DNA of 56,106 bases from Desulfocapsa sp. Its GTDB lineage: Bacteria; Desulfobacterota; Desulfobulbia; Desulfobulbales; Desulfocapsaceae. The notes under the pieces are model-generated. The model ran no database searches, was not told the DNA's origin, and was given only the letters and a program-made list of their open reading frames with translations. How positions within the stretch are numbered: position 1 is the first letter of the stretch; every line of letters starts with the position of its first letter. Shown piece after piece: positions 35,302 to 44,213 of the stretch. The stretch lies in NCBI GenBank assembly GCA_013792135.1, contig VMSP01000088.1:1-56106 (forward strand). Direction: 5' to 3'. Made by a program: the position numbers and the translations under genes.

Positions 35302-37422
35302 ATGAACAACCAATACAGCAGCAGTGATGCCCTGAACTTTATCTGCACCCATCCCCATTGTCATCCGGATCTGGCCTTACGCGTTTACACCTCCCGCCTG
35401 ATCGGCCGGGAAACATCCCTGGTGCTGCATGGTGGCGGCAACACCTCGGTCAAGGCCACAGTAACAACATTGCTTGGTGACCAGACAGAGATGCTGTTCA
35501 TCAAAGGCAGCGGCTGGGATCTGGCAACCATTGAGCCCCAGGGGTTTCCGGCTCTTGACCTGAATTATCTGCGTCGCCTGCGTACACTCGATTCACTCAC
35601 TGACGAAGAGATGGTCAACCAGTTCAAGACCCACATGCTCGACAGCAGTGGTCCCAACCCATCGATTGAGACCCTGGTGCATGCCTTTCTTCCCCACCGT
35701 TTTATCGACCATACCCATGCCGATGCCATCGTCACCCTGACCAATATGGCAAACCCGGAGCCGCTCCTACAAAGCATCCTGGGAGAGAAGGTTGCCATTC
35801 TCCCCTGGACCATGCCGGGTTTCCCGCTGGCGAAGGTGATTGCCTCGTGCTTCGAGAGTCGCCCTGATATTGAGGCCATTATCCTGCGCAACCATGGAAT
35901 CTTCACCTTTTCTGATGACGCCGAGCTTGCCTACGGTCATATGATCCACTACGTCACCCTGGCAGAAGAGTATCTTCAAGGCAGTCAAACCTTAAAAAAA
36001 GCGAAGTCGGCCAGCACCACCGATTCCAACATGCGTTCACAGCTCGACCAGACAATAATCCTGCCCCTGCTGCGTGGCGCCCTGACCATTGATCCCGTTA
36101 GCCCTGGCAATATTCCTCCTTTTCTCCTGCATGTACGCGACAGTAAAATTATCCAGCACTGTCTCAACAGAAACGATGGGCAGAAAATTTTCACCACCGG
36201 CGTTCTCACCCCGGACCATGTGATCCGTACCAAAAATTATCCGCTCTGGCTTGACCTGCAAGGCCGTGATGAAGATCAGGCGGCCCAGGCCATTTCTGAG
36301 GCCATGACTGCTTATGAACAGAACTATATTCATAATTTTCATGCCCAGGTCGCAGCCAGACAAGTAACACGAACCCTTCTTGATCCGAAACCGCGGGTCA
36401 TTCTGATTCCAGGCCTGGGCATTATCACTGCCGGAGTCACTGAAAAAGCGGCCGCCATCGCCGCCGATATTGCAGAACACTCTCTGCTGGCCAAGACGCT
36501 CGGTGCCGCCATTGCCCCATATCAAGAACTGGCCGAAGAACATATCTTTGACATGGAGTACTGGAGCCTTGAACAGGCCAAACTGCAGAAAGGACGCCCC
36601 TTGCCCCTGGCCGGACGAAGTGCTCTGGTGACGGGCGGTGGTGGAGCTATTGCCTGCGGTATTGGCCGTAAACTCCTGGCTGCCGGAGCCAAAGTTTTTC
36701 TCTCAGACATTGACAGGACACGACTTGACAAGGTCTGTGAGCTGCTGGCCCGGGAGTTTGATCCGGCTCGAATAAGCGGGATCACCATGGATGTAACCGA
36801 CAGCGCCTCCGTGCACAATGGCCTGCAGCAAATCATCCTCTGCTGCGGCGGACTGGATATCCTGGTTCCCAATGCCGGTCTGGCCCACGTAGCCACCCTG
36901 GCCGACCTTGAAGAATCAGCCTTTAGAAAGGTACTTGATGTCAACCTGCTGGGGGTTTTCCAGGTGATCAAGGCTGTCATCCCCATATTCAAACGACAAG
37001 CACGGACCGGACACATCCCCGCCCATATCATCATCAACAGTTCCAAGAATGTCTTTGCCCCTGGTGCCGCCTTTGGCGCCTATTCAGCCTCCAAGGCCGG
37101 GGCTCACCAACTGGGCAAGATTGCAGCTCTGGAACTGGCCGAGATCGGAGCCCGGGTCAACATGATCAACGCCGACGGGATTTTCGACGATCACGGCATA
37201 TCCTCCGGACTCTGGGATGTGGTAGGACCTGATCGAATGCGCTCCCGCAATCTTGATCCTGAGGGACTGAAAGAGTACTACCGGAACCGCAATCTCCTTA
37301 AGACCGAGGTCCTTGCCGACCATGTGGGCAACGGGGTGGTCTTTTTCGCCTCAGGCCTTACCCCTACCACCGGCGCCACCCTGCCCGTTGACGGCGGCGT
37401 GGCCAGCGCCTTTCCCCGCTGA
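35302..37422 (+). CDS. Bifunctional class II aldolase / short-chain dehydrogenase
   Basis: Fusion of 706 residues. The N-terminal half (~1-400) is a class II aldolase/adducin domain with GGGNTSVK, IKGSGWDLA and the metal-binding HTHADAI. The C-terminal half (~435-705) is a Rossmann short-chain dehydrogenase with GGGGAIACGIG, NAGLAHVA, the catalytic-type YSASKAG and a closing DGGVASAFPR. The layout matches rhamnulose-1-phosphate aldolase/lactaldehyde dehydrogenase-like fusions (RhaD/RhaEW type). Which sugar it acts on cannot be said; no transporter, kinase or isomerase for it is visible. It starts 30 bases after the zinc-ribbon gene. Confidence 0.9.
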   Translation: MNNQYSSSDALNFICTHPHCHPDLALRVYTSRLIGRETSLVLHGGGNTSVKATVTTLLGDQTEMLFIKGSGWDLATIEPQGFPALDLNYLRRLRTLDSLTDEEMVNQFKTHMLDSSGPNPSIETLVHAFLPHRFIDHTHADAIVTLTNMANPEPLLQSILGEKVAILPWTMPGFPLAKVIASCFESRPDIEAIILRNHGIFTFSDDAELAYGHMIHYVTLAEEYLQGSQTLKKAKSASTTDSNMRSQLDQTIILPLLRGALTIDPVSPGNIPPFLLHVRDSKIIQHCLNRNDGQKIFTTGVLTPDHVIRTKNYPLWLDLQGRDEDQAAQAISEAMTAYEQNYIHNFHAQVAARQVTRTLLDPKPRVILIPGLGIITAGVTEKAAAIAADIAEHSLLAKTLGAAIAPYQELAEEHIFDMEYWSLEQAKLQKGRPLPLAGRSALVTGGGGAIACGIGRKLLAAGAKVFLSDIDRTRLDKVCELLAREFDPARISGITMDVTDSASVHNGLQQIILCCGGLDILVPNAGLAHVATLADLEESAFRKVLDVNLLGVFQVIKAVIPIFKRQARTGHIPAHIIINSSKNVFAPGAAFGAYSASKAGAHQLGKIAALELAEIGARVNMINADGIFDDHGISSGLWDVVGPDRMRSRNLDPEGLKEYYRNRNLLKTEVLADHVGNGVVFFASGLTPTTGATLPVDGGVASAFPR

Positions 37423-37448
37423 CAAGGATTCTCTTCTCATTCCAAAAA

Positions 37449-37541
37449 GCATTCAAGTTGACACCGAGAAGACAAGTAAGCGGCGACGAAGCAGTACAAG
37501 GTAGTACGCTGAGGAGCCGACGAAGGTGACGGTTTGAATGC
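37449..37541. repeat. GACGAA-type palindromic element, copy B
   Basis: Bounded by an exact inverted repeat, GCATTCAA (37449-37456) and TTGAATGC (37534-37541), with a central GTAC-AAGGTA-GTAC hairpin (37494-37507) and then CGACGAAGGTGACGG. It begins with the same GCATTCA-GTTGACA-CGA phrase as the copy at 2703. It lies between two convergent genes. Confidence 0.5.
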
Positions 37542-37585
37542 AAATTGACATAACACAAACTTGGGATCATAGGAAGAATAGGATC

Positions 37586-38398
37586 TCATACACGACAGGC
37601 CTCCCATCCCAGCATCGCTTTTTTACGGCTGCTTCCCCAACGATATTGTGAGATCTCCCCTGATTTTCTGATCACCCGATGACAGGGGATCAAATAGCCT
37701 ATAGGATTTGCAGCAACGGCGCTGGCAACGGCCCGACAGGCAGTGGGATGTCCCACCTGAACGGCAAGATCCTGATAACTGATCATGGCACCACTGGGAA
37801 TAGCCAGCAGCGCCTGCCAGACCTTCAGCTGAAAGGCTGTTCCCTTGACCAGCAACTGCCAAGGAGCAGGAAGCTCAGTATCGATGGGCGCGAATACCTG
37901 CTCCACCACATGGCCTCCATCCTCTTCCTCATCAGCAATGATCGTTGCCTGCTGCCACTTTTTATACAACTCTTGCCGATGCAACTGCCATTCCCCCCTA
38001 TCAACAAAGGAGAGATGACAGATCTCCCGGCCGCTCATAGCCAGTAGGCAGTCACCAAATGGACTGGGATAGAAACCGTATTTGATGTTCAACTCCGCCC
38101 CCTGTTCCGGTCCAGCTGGAAGTATTTTCAATTGACAACACAGTGTCGGCAGCAGCGAAGCGGCAAGTAGGTTTCTGCTCTCCATCATCCTCTTCCTTGT
38201 TTGGCTGCTGGTCAAACACCTCATAAACCAACTCAAATCAACACCTGCCCACCGTTCAAAGAGGGTGTCCAACTCGTCCTTACCCAAACCCACTCTGGCC
38301 GCAAGCCCCTTCACCCCCGAATGGTCCCATACCTTCTCATCAAAGGCATGAATGGCTAAATCAATATATCTATATTCTGCTGTGTTCAAAATATTCAC
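37586..38398 (-). CDS. Ada/Ogt-like O6-methylguanine-DNA methyltransferase
   Basis: Suicide DNA-repair protein of 270 residues that takes the alkyl group from O6-alkylguanine. The C-terminal methyltransferase domain (~180-268) has FQLKVWQALLAIPSGAMISY and the acceptor cysteine in IPCHRVI. The N-terminal ~75 residues look like a shortened AraC-type helix-turn-helix (LAARVGLGKDELDTLFERWAGV), and the middle is the usual methyltransferase N-domain. It lacks the zinc-binding Ada N-terminal domain, so it cannot act as a full Ada sensor. It starts with GTG preceded by GGGAG. Confidence 0.88.
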   Translation of the reverse strand: MNILNTAEYRYIDLAIHAFDEKVWDHSGVKGLAARVGLGKDELDTLFERWAGVDLSWFMRCLTSSQTRKRMMESRNLLAASLLPTLCCQLKILPAGPEQGAELNIKYGFYPSPFGDCLLAMSGREICHLSFVDRGEWQLHRQELYKKWQQATIIADEEEDGGHVVEQVFAPIDTELPAPWQLLVKGTAFQLKVWQALLAIPSGAMISYQDLAVQVGHPTACRAVASAVAANPIGYLIPCHRVIRKSGEISQYRWGSSRKKAMLGWEACRV

Positions 38399-38663
38399 AA
38401 TGCTCCCATGAAGATGCCGGGGTTAAAGACCTCGTCAGCAAGAGTTACAGCTCGTTATTTCGCCTTTGGACCATATGTTTTTTTACAAAGGAATCCCACC
38501 TACTTTACTTCAATTTCACTCAATAACCAAACATCTTGAACCCGATAACACAACTCAACTCCATAGAAATTTTCTATTTTACAGTTTGAGACATTCCTAT
38601 TAATTATCTTCTCGAATTCAATCTATTATTGTTACCAATAAAAATGAACAAGGAGAAAAGAGT

Positions 38664-39086
38664 ATGAAAAAACGAATTGCGATTCTGGCTGTGCTGATTA
38701 TCGGGCTGCTCAATATGGCTGCCCTGCTTGAAAGTTTCAACTATGTCAAGGCCGATGATTTCAAGCAGTGGCTTGACTCCGGCAAGGCCATGGTCCTGGT
38801 CGATATTCAGGTCAAGAATGAATTCTCGCTCCATCATTTTAAAGATTCCATTGAAACCAACGCCTTTCCAGTAGAGACAGAAGAGCAGCGGAAGATGCTC
38901 AACCCTGCGGTCGCCGGGGCCAAAAAAGCGGGTACCGATGTGGTGGTGATCTGTCCACGGGGTGGCGGGGGAGCGAAAAGATGTTACAGTTATCTCAAGG
39001 CCCAGGGAATTCCTGAGGAAAAACTCTTTATTCTCGAAGGAGGTATTGCAAAATGGCCTCACAAAGAGATGCTGGTGAGCCGTTAA
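38664..39086 (+). CDS. Exported or membrane-anchored rhodanese-like protein
   Basis: Protein of 140 residues with an N-terminal hydrophobic segment (residues 5-22) acting as signal or anchor, so the rhodanese fold (~27-138) lies outside the cytoplasm. The active-site loop carries the cysteine in VVICPRGGGGAKR, whose Cys would hold a persulfide. AAGGAG lies before the ATG. It opens a plus-strand run of redox and sulfur genes (iron-sulfur protein, YedE, TusA, kinase), so it may supply or accept sulfane sulfur at the periplasmic side. The substrate is not known. Confidence 0.85.
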   Translation: MKKRIAILAVLIIGLLNMAALLESFNYVKADDFKQWLDSGKAMVLVDIQVKNEFSLHHFKDSIETNAFPVETEEQRKMLNPAVAGAKKAGTDVVVICPRGGGGAKRCYSYLKAQGIPEEKLFILEGGIAKWPHKEMLVSR

Positions 39087-39158
39087 AAACCGATTATCTT
39101 TTCTATGAAAACCTCTGTACAGAAAATTTGAACCAACCTTCTTGGTACAGATTCAATA

Positions 39159-40271
39159 ATGAAAGATACTCTTTATCATCAGGCACAGGTCCTGCATCAG
39201 GAATGTACCCGCTGTCAGGCCTGTGTCACCCAATGCGCTTTTCTCCAGGAAAACGGCACACCAGGTGACATTGCCGCATCTTTGCTGGCTGGTGACTCCA
39301 CAGTCAATTCCTTTGAATGCAGCCTGTGCAATCTATGCGCAGCTCTCTGTCCAGCCAAAATTGCGCCAGGGAATTTATTTCTGGAGATGCGCCGGCAAGT
39401 CATGGCCCAGGATAAACTCCCGTCCAAGCGTTATACTTCCATCCTCAAATATGAACGCCGCGGCAGTTCCCGGCTCTTTTCCTGGTACGGCCTCCCTTCG
39501 GGCTGCGATACTGTCTTCTTTCCGGGCTGCACCCTGCCCGGCACCAGACCCGAGACCACATGGCAGCTCTATCAGCAACTCCATGAACAGATCCCGCATC
39601 TTGGCGTGGTCCTGGATTGCTGCCATAAACCCTCCCATGATCTTGGACGCCAGCAATCTTTTCTGACTTGGTTCGATGATATGCGAGACTGGTTGATCAG
39701 GCATGGTGTCCGCAATATTATTGTGGCCTGCCCTAACTGTTACAAGGTCTTTCATGGTTACGGCCAGGGACTAAGCGTACGGACTGCCTGGGAAATTCTT
39801 GCTGAGACAAACATCAATTCCCCCTATCCTGCCATTGCGCGTTGGCAAATTACCATACACGATCCATGCCCCTTGCGTGACCATCAGGATGTGCACCAGG
39901 CAGTGCGGACGATCTTGTCCCGCCTTGGGCTGAAGGTGCGGGAGATGCGACATTCAGGAAATCGCGCCATCTGCTGCGGGGAGGGTGGTTTTGTAGGTTT
40001 GATCAATCCTGACATGGCCAGAAAATGGGGTGATATCCGTAAAGTTGAGGCTGGTGCAGATCTGGTAATTACCTACTGCGCCGGATGCGCCGGATTTCTG
40101 GCCAGCGCCGGAATGAAGGTAGTCCATCTGAGCGACCTGCTGGTCAACCCTGCAAAAGCCCTTTCCGGGAAGGCATCAGTTGCCAGAGCTCCCAGAACCT
40201 ATCTCAACCGGATCAAACTTAAAAAAAGAATGCAAAGACAATTGGCCAGCTCTTTCGACAAGAGTCGATAA
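39159..40271 (+). CDS. Iron-sulfur oxidoreductase with two 4Fe-4S and CCG domains
   Basis: Cytoplasmic protein of 370 residues related to HdrD, GlpC and LutA-type reductases. Two 4Fe-4S motifs (CTRCQACVTQC and CSLCNLCAALCP) sit within the first 70 residues. Two Cys-rich domains follow: FFPGCTLPGT with DCCHKP, and AICCGEGGFVG with TYCAGCAGF. This is the pattern of the non-cubane cluster site in heterodisulfide reductases. Such proteins pass electrons between a membrane or flavin partner and a disulfide. It lies 73 bases after the rhodanese gene. A role in disulfide, trisulfide or persulfide reduction is a fair guess from context, not shown. Confidence 0.85.
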   Translation: MKDTLYHQAQVLHQECTRCQACVTQCAFLQENGTPGDIAASLLAGDSTVNSFECSLCNLCAALCPAKIAPGNLFLEMRRQVMAQDKLPSKRYTSILKYERRGSSRLFSWYGLPSGCDTVFFPGCTLPGTRPETTWQLYQQLHEQIPHLGVVLDCCHKPSHDLGRQQSFLTWFDDMRDWLIRHGVRNIIVACPNCYKVFHGYGQGLSVRTAWEILAETNINSPYPAIARWQITIHDPCPLRDHQDVHQAVRTILSRLGLKVREMRHSGNRAICCGEGGFVGLINPDMARKWGDIRKVEAGADLVITYCAGCAGFLASAGMKVVHLSDLLVNPAKALSGKASVARAPRTYLNRIKLKKRMQRQLASSFDKSR

Positions 40272-40414
40272 TAAATTTACATACAATACATGAACTTTCA
40301 TAAAAAAATAATTTATTAGCCTTTAACACCCGCGGATATGTTATATTTTTGCTTTCCTGTTTATATTTATATAAAATTCAGGTAGTCAAAAATTCTGAAA
40401 GATCAATTCCGCTG

Positions 40415-41557
40415 ATGATAACTGATTCAACATTTCTTCTGTATGCAGCTGGAAGTCTTATTGGACTTCTGGCCGGATTCCTCATGCACCGCTCTGATTA
40501 TTGTGTTGCCGGCATGTTCCGTGATACTTTTCTATTCAGAAACACCTTCATGCTGCGGTCTTTATGCATACAAGTTACTGCAACAATAATTTTTTTTGAA
40601 TTTTCAAGAATATTCGGCCTGTTACCTCTTTACCCCTTTCCTCTTCTGGGCTTTGCCTCCGCAGCCAATACAATTGGCGGATTTATTTTTGGCATCGGTA
40701 TGGTGATGGCCGGCGGCTGTGTAGTGGGAACACTCTATAAAATGGGTGCTGGCAGCGTTATCAGTATTGTTGCCTTTATCGGAATAATTGCCGGCAGCGC
40801 TCTTTACGGAGAAATTCATCCATGGTGGGCCTCTTTTGTTAAAGCAACAACATTTTTTCCCTCAGTTAAAACCCTGCCCGAGCTTTTCGGGATTAATCCC
40901 GCACTACTTCTTCTCCCTCTAGCAGCCATTGCAACAATAATATTGTTAAAATTGCACAAACAAAATAAAATTATTAGACAGAGTGAAGTTAAAGGTTATA
41001 TTCAGCCTTGGAAGACTGCGATAGCTCTTGCACTGCTCGGTCTTTTTTCCTATATTCTTGTTGGTATGCCTCTTGGCATAACGACGACTTATGCAAAAAT
41101 TGCGGCAATGCTTGAAACCCTGTTTATTCCTGAGCACATCAGCAATACCAGTTTTTTTCAGCTCATCCCCTTTCATATTACCCACCCGTCCACCGGGGCA
41201 TTACTTCAGGGAGGGCCAGGACCACAAATCGATTCCATATGGGTAATCCAATTTCCCATTATTGCAGGTATTGTTCTCGGCAGTGCATTATCAGCAATAC
41301 TTTTAGGAGAATTTTCCATCCAATACAAAGTGCCCCTGAAACAAATCTTCATGGCTTTATCCGGCGGCATTCTCCTTGGGCTTTCTTCAAGGATGTCTCC
41401 GGGATGTAATGTGTGGCATTTAATGGGCGGACTCCCTATTCTTGCCCTGCAAAGCCTGTTGTTTCTCCTTGGACTTATTCCTGGCACTTGGGTTGGCAGC
41501 AAGGTTATTACCCATATTATTTTAAAACAACCAATGCGACCAACAGGAAAGAGCTGA
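40415..41557 (+). CDS. YeeE/YedE-family sulfur transporter
   Basis: Polytopic inner-membrane protein of 380 residues with about nine or ten membrane segments. It shows the internally repeated motif with conserved cysteines seen in TsuA/YeeE (HRSDYCVAGMFRD, MAGGCVVGTLYKMGAGS and later SRMSPGCNVWHLMGG). The family imports thiosulfate or related sulfur compounds using a cysteine relay. Its TGA overlaps the ATG of the tusA-like gene by one base (TGATG), so transporter and sulfur carrier are coupled. Start at 40415 is chosen because the first membrane segment begins right after it; an in-frame start at 40349 would add a non-hydrophobic 22 residues. Confidence 0.9.
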   Translation: MITDSTFLLYAAGSLIGLLAGFLMHRSDYCVAGMFRDTFLFRNTFMLRSLCIQVTATIIFFEFSRIFGLLPLYPFPLLGFASAANTIGGFIFGIGMVMAGGCVVGTLYKMGAGSVISIVAFIGIIAGSALYGEIHPWWASFVKATTFFPSVKTLPELFGINPALLLLPLAAIATIILLKLHKQNKIIRQSEVKGYIQPWKTAIALALLGLFSYILVGMPLGITTTYAKIAAMLETLFIPEHISNTSFFQLIPFHITHPSTGALLQGGPGPQIDSIWVIQFPIIAGIVLGSALSAILLGEFSIQYKVPLKQIFMALSGGILLGLSSRMSPGCNVWHLMGGLPILALQSLLFLLGLIPGTWVGSKVITHIILKQPMRPTGKS

Positions 41558-41829
41558 TGAATGACCTGGAAACACAAAAAATAATCAACATTGACATGCG
41601 GGGTCAGGTTTGTCCTGCCTGCCTTCTTGTCGCCATGGATACGTTGAACAGACACAAAGAGGCCCTCAAAAATGGCTCGGAGACATTGTCTATTAAAACT
41701 GATAACCGAGAAGCGACTACCACTATTCCCATAACGGCCAAAAATATGGGCTACTCTGTCACTGTCACCAAAATAGGTTCTTTTTATCAGATCTGTATCG
41801 GTTTTTTTACCCCGGAAAACAAAAAATAA
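41557..41829 (+). CDS. TusA-family sulfur carrier protein
   Basis: Small cytoplasmic protein of 90 residues with the TusA fold. The motif is CPACLL (Cys of MRGQVCPACLL) in place of the more usual CPxP, giving a second cysteine three residues on. TusA proteins carry sulfur as a persulfide on the first cysteine; next to a YedE transporter they are thought to accept imported sulfur. Its start overlaps the yedE stop and its stop overlaps the kinase start (TAATG), so three genes are read in tight coupling. Confidence 0.88.
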   Translation: MNDLETQKIINIDMRGQVCPACLLVAMDTLNRHKEALKNGSETLSIKTDNREATTTIPITAKNMGYSVTVTKIGSFYQICIGFFTPENKK

Positions 41830-44063
41830 TGAGTTTAGAAAAAATTCTTCAATCAGCAGCCTACATCAAAGAGAATCCAGCCTCTCCTCTCCTTCCAATT
41901 AGTACTGACGCTAAGTTCGCACCTGTCACATATTTTTTAAATGAGTTACTGGAAGAAAACCGATCTCTTCGCCAAAACAATGAGACAGCGTTTCACTATA
42001 TTCGGCAGAAAATTGACCAGCTTCTCCTGGTCATCGGAACAATTCCACTGCGTCCAGAAGAACTCGACAATGCAACCATTATCCAATTGGACCCCATCGG
42101 TATAATAGCAGAATCTTTTACGCAGATACTTGATCATCAGCGCCAGATAAACGACCAACTCGAGCTGGCCATGGATGAGATCCAGGCAATTTTCAAGTCT
42201 GTTGGTGGTGGAATTCTTGTTGTGGACAGCAACAAGAAAATTATTTCCTACAATCGAAAACTCGAACAGATGTTCGACATCAAAGAAGACCAAACTTCTG
42301 ATTTGTCATGCTCAGATATCATCTGTAAAGGGCACCCCCCGGGCCTATGTCTTTTCGACGAGATGCTTAAAACAGGACGGACGGTTTCGATGTCTACTGG
42401 TTGTCCCCAAGACACAAGACACTACAGTATCGTCATCACGCCGATTAAAGACAGAAATGACAAAATTGTCCGGGCTGTCCTACTTTATATTGATATAACC
42501 GAACTGATAGAGATTAAAGAAGCTGTTGCCAATGAAAAAGAACGCCTTTCATTGACCCTGAAAAGTATTGCTGAAGGAGTAGTGGCAACGGACTCTACAG
42601 GCTCCACAACCCTCATGAACGAAGTCGCAGAGGAACTGACAGGATGGTCTCTTGGCGAGGCCATGGGCAAACCTGCCTGTCAAATCCTTAATATTCAAAA
42701 AAGAAGCGAGACGCATTCATGCTCAAACATTTTTAAAGATATCCTCAGTAAAGACTCCACGTTCCAACGAGTAAGCCAGACTGTTCTCATTTCAAAAAAC
42801 GGCAAAGAACGACTGATAACTCTCAGCGCGGCTCCCATACGAAGGGAGGAACAATCTTCACCAACTGGATCCATTATTGTTTTTCGAGACATTACCCAGG
42901 AAAAAAATATGGAAATGGAACGTATCCGCTCCCAAAGAATAGAATCCCTGGGCATTGTGGCGGGTGGAATTGCCCATGACTTTAACAACCTGCTGACTGC
43001 AATTCTGGGAAATATCTCTCTGGCAAGAAGAATGGCAAAGGACAATGATGCAATTTCCACACTTCTTGCTGAGACTGAAAAAGCCTCTTCCCGGGCCAAG
43101 AACCTGACCAGTCAACTGCTGACTTTTGCCAAAGGCGGAGCCCCTGTGACGACTCTCACTTCAACACGAAAGCTCATCGAGGAATCAGCAAAATTCTCCA
43201 GCAGCGGTTCAAACATTAAATGCCATTTTGACATTGCCGATGATTTATGGCAGGTCGAAATTGATGAGGGGCAAATCGGACAGGTTATCCAGAATCTTGT
43301 TATCAATGCCGGCCAAGCCATGAAACATGGAGGAGCAGTTGACATCGGTGCCGAGAATATCATCATTGACCCAAATGATGATATTTCACTCACGCCTGGT
43401 AAATATATAAAAATATATGTCAAAGATAAAGGTGAGGGAATTGCGAATCAATATCTCGACAAAATTTTTGACCCCTATTTCACAACAAAAGAAACAGGGC
43501 ATGGGCTTGGCTTATCAATCTGTTACTCAATCATCAAGAGACATAGCGGCCTTATCTCCGTTGCCTCAGAACAAGGAGCAGGTTCAACTTTTTCTCTCTA
43601 CCTGCCTGCAGCAGATCAGCAACTGCGTGAACAATCACAGCAAAACGCACCGACTGAAACAACAGAAAAGATATTATCGGGACAGGGGAAACTGCTTATC
43701 ATGGATGATGAACAAATTATCAGAGAGGTGGCTTCACAGATGCTCACTTATCTTGGCTACAGTGTTGAACTCGCAGCCGATGGGGAGGAGGCTTTACAAA
43801 AGTACCGCCAGGCTTTTGACCAAGGAGCACCTTTTGATGCCGTGATTATGGATCTAACCATCCCAGACGGGATGGGAGGCAAAGAAGCAATAGAACATCT
43901 TCTTCGAATTGACCCTGAAATTAAGGCTATTGTCTCCAGCGGATATGCCAATGATCCAATAATGGCTAATTTCAAAGATTATGGATTTCAAGGTGTCATG
44001 CCCAAGCCTTTCAGCATGGAAGAAGCCAGTAACACTCTGAAAAAAGTATTAACCAAAAGCTGA
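41829..44063 (+). CDS. Soluble PAS-PAS hybrid histidine kinase in sulfur operon
   Basis: Cytoplasmic kinase of 744 residues with no membrane segments. An N-terminal helical region (~1-115) precedes PAS 1 (~118-228), with cysteines at 161, 166, 174 and 192, and PAS 2 (~235-355). HisKA has H383 in GIAHDFNN, the ATPase domain has DKGEGI and GHGLGLS, and a C-terminal receiver has D675 in VIMDLTIPD. The start codon overlaps the tusA stop codon. As it is translated with a sulfur transporter and a sulfur carrier, it probably senses sulfur state, perhaps by persulfidation of the PAS 1 cysteines or contact with TusA (inference). No DNA-binding partner is next to it, so the output is unknown. Confidence 0.9.
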   Translation: MSLEKILQSAAYIKENPASPLLPISTDAKFAPVTYFLNELLEENRSLRQNNETAFHYIRQKIDQLLLVIGTIPLRPEELDNATIIQLDPIGIIAESFTQILDHQRQINDQLELAMDEIQAIFKSVGGGILVVDSNKKIISYNRKLEQMFDIKEDQTSDLSCSDIICKGHPPGLCLFDEMLKTGRTVSMSTGCPQDTRHYSIVITPIKDRNDKIVRAVLLYIDITELIEIKEAVANEKERLSLTLKSIAEGVVATDSTGSTTLMNEVAEELTGWSLGEAMGKPACQILNIQKRSETHSCSNIFKDILSKDSTFQRVSQTVLISKNGKERLITLSAAPIRREEQSSPTGSIIVFRDITQEKNMEMERIRSQRIESLGIVAGGIAHDFNNLLTAILGNISLARRMAKDNDAISTLLAETEKASSRAKNLTSQLLTFAKGGAPVTTLTSTRKLIEESAKFSSSGSNIKCHFDIADDLWQVEIDEGQIGQVIQNLVINAGQAMKHGGAVDIGAENIIIDPNDDISLTPGKYIKIYVKDKGEGIANQYLDKIFDPYFTTKETGHGLGLSICYSIIKRHSGLISVASEQGAGSTFSLYLPAADQQLREQSQQNAPTETTEKILSGQGKLLIMDDEQIIREVASQMLTYLGYSVELAADGEEALQKYRQAFDQGAPFDAVIMDLTIPDGMGGKEAIEHLLRIDPEIKAIVSSGYANDPIMANFKDYGFQGVMPKPFSMEEASNTLKKVLTKS

Positions 44064-44156
44064 ATCTTCGTATTACCGTTACCGCCTCTACACGACATCA
44101 GCGCGCGGTTGTCGACAAAGTATGTTCCTTTCGCACGGAATATCTTGATCAGTATC

Positions 44157-44201
44157 TTTCATCCATAACCACCGGCTGAAGCCTGTGGCCATGGATGAAA
44201 C
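44157..44201. repeat. REP-like 45-base hairpin
   Basis: TTTCATCCAT and ATGGATGAAA form a perfect ten-base outer stem. Inside it CCAC-c-GGCT-GA-AGCC-t-GTGG gives a second stem with one opposed base pair break. It lies between the convergent kinase and htrA genes with no T run on either side, so it looks like a repetitive extragenic palindrome more than a terminator. Confidence 0.55.
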
Positions 44202-44213
44202 CTGAGCCCACTC

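Noticed and set aside
38644-38667. A seven-codon frame (MNKEKRV) whose stop overlaps the rhodanese start, like a leader peptide.
   Set aside because: It simply covers the Shine-Dalgarno sequence AAGGAG; no attenuator structure accompanies it.
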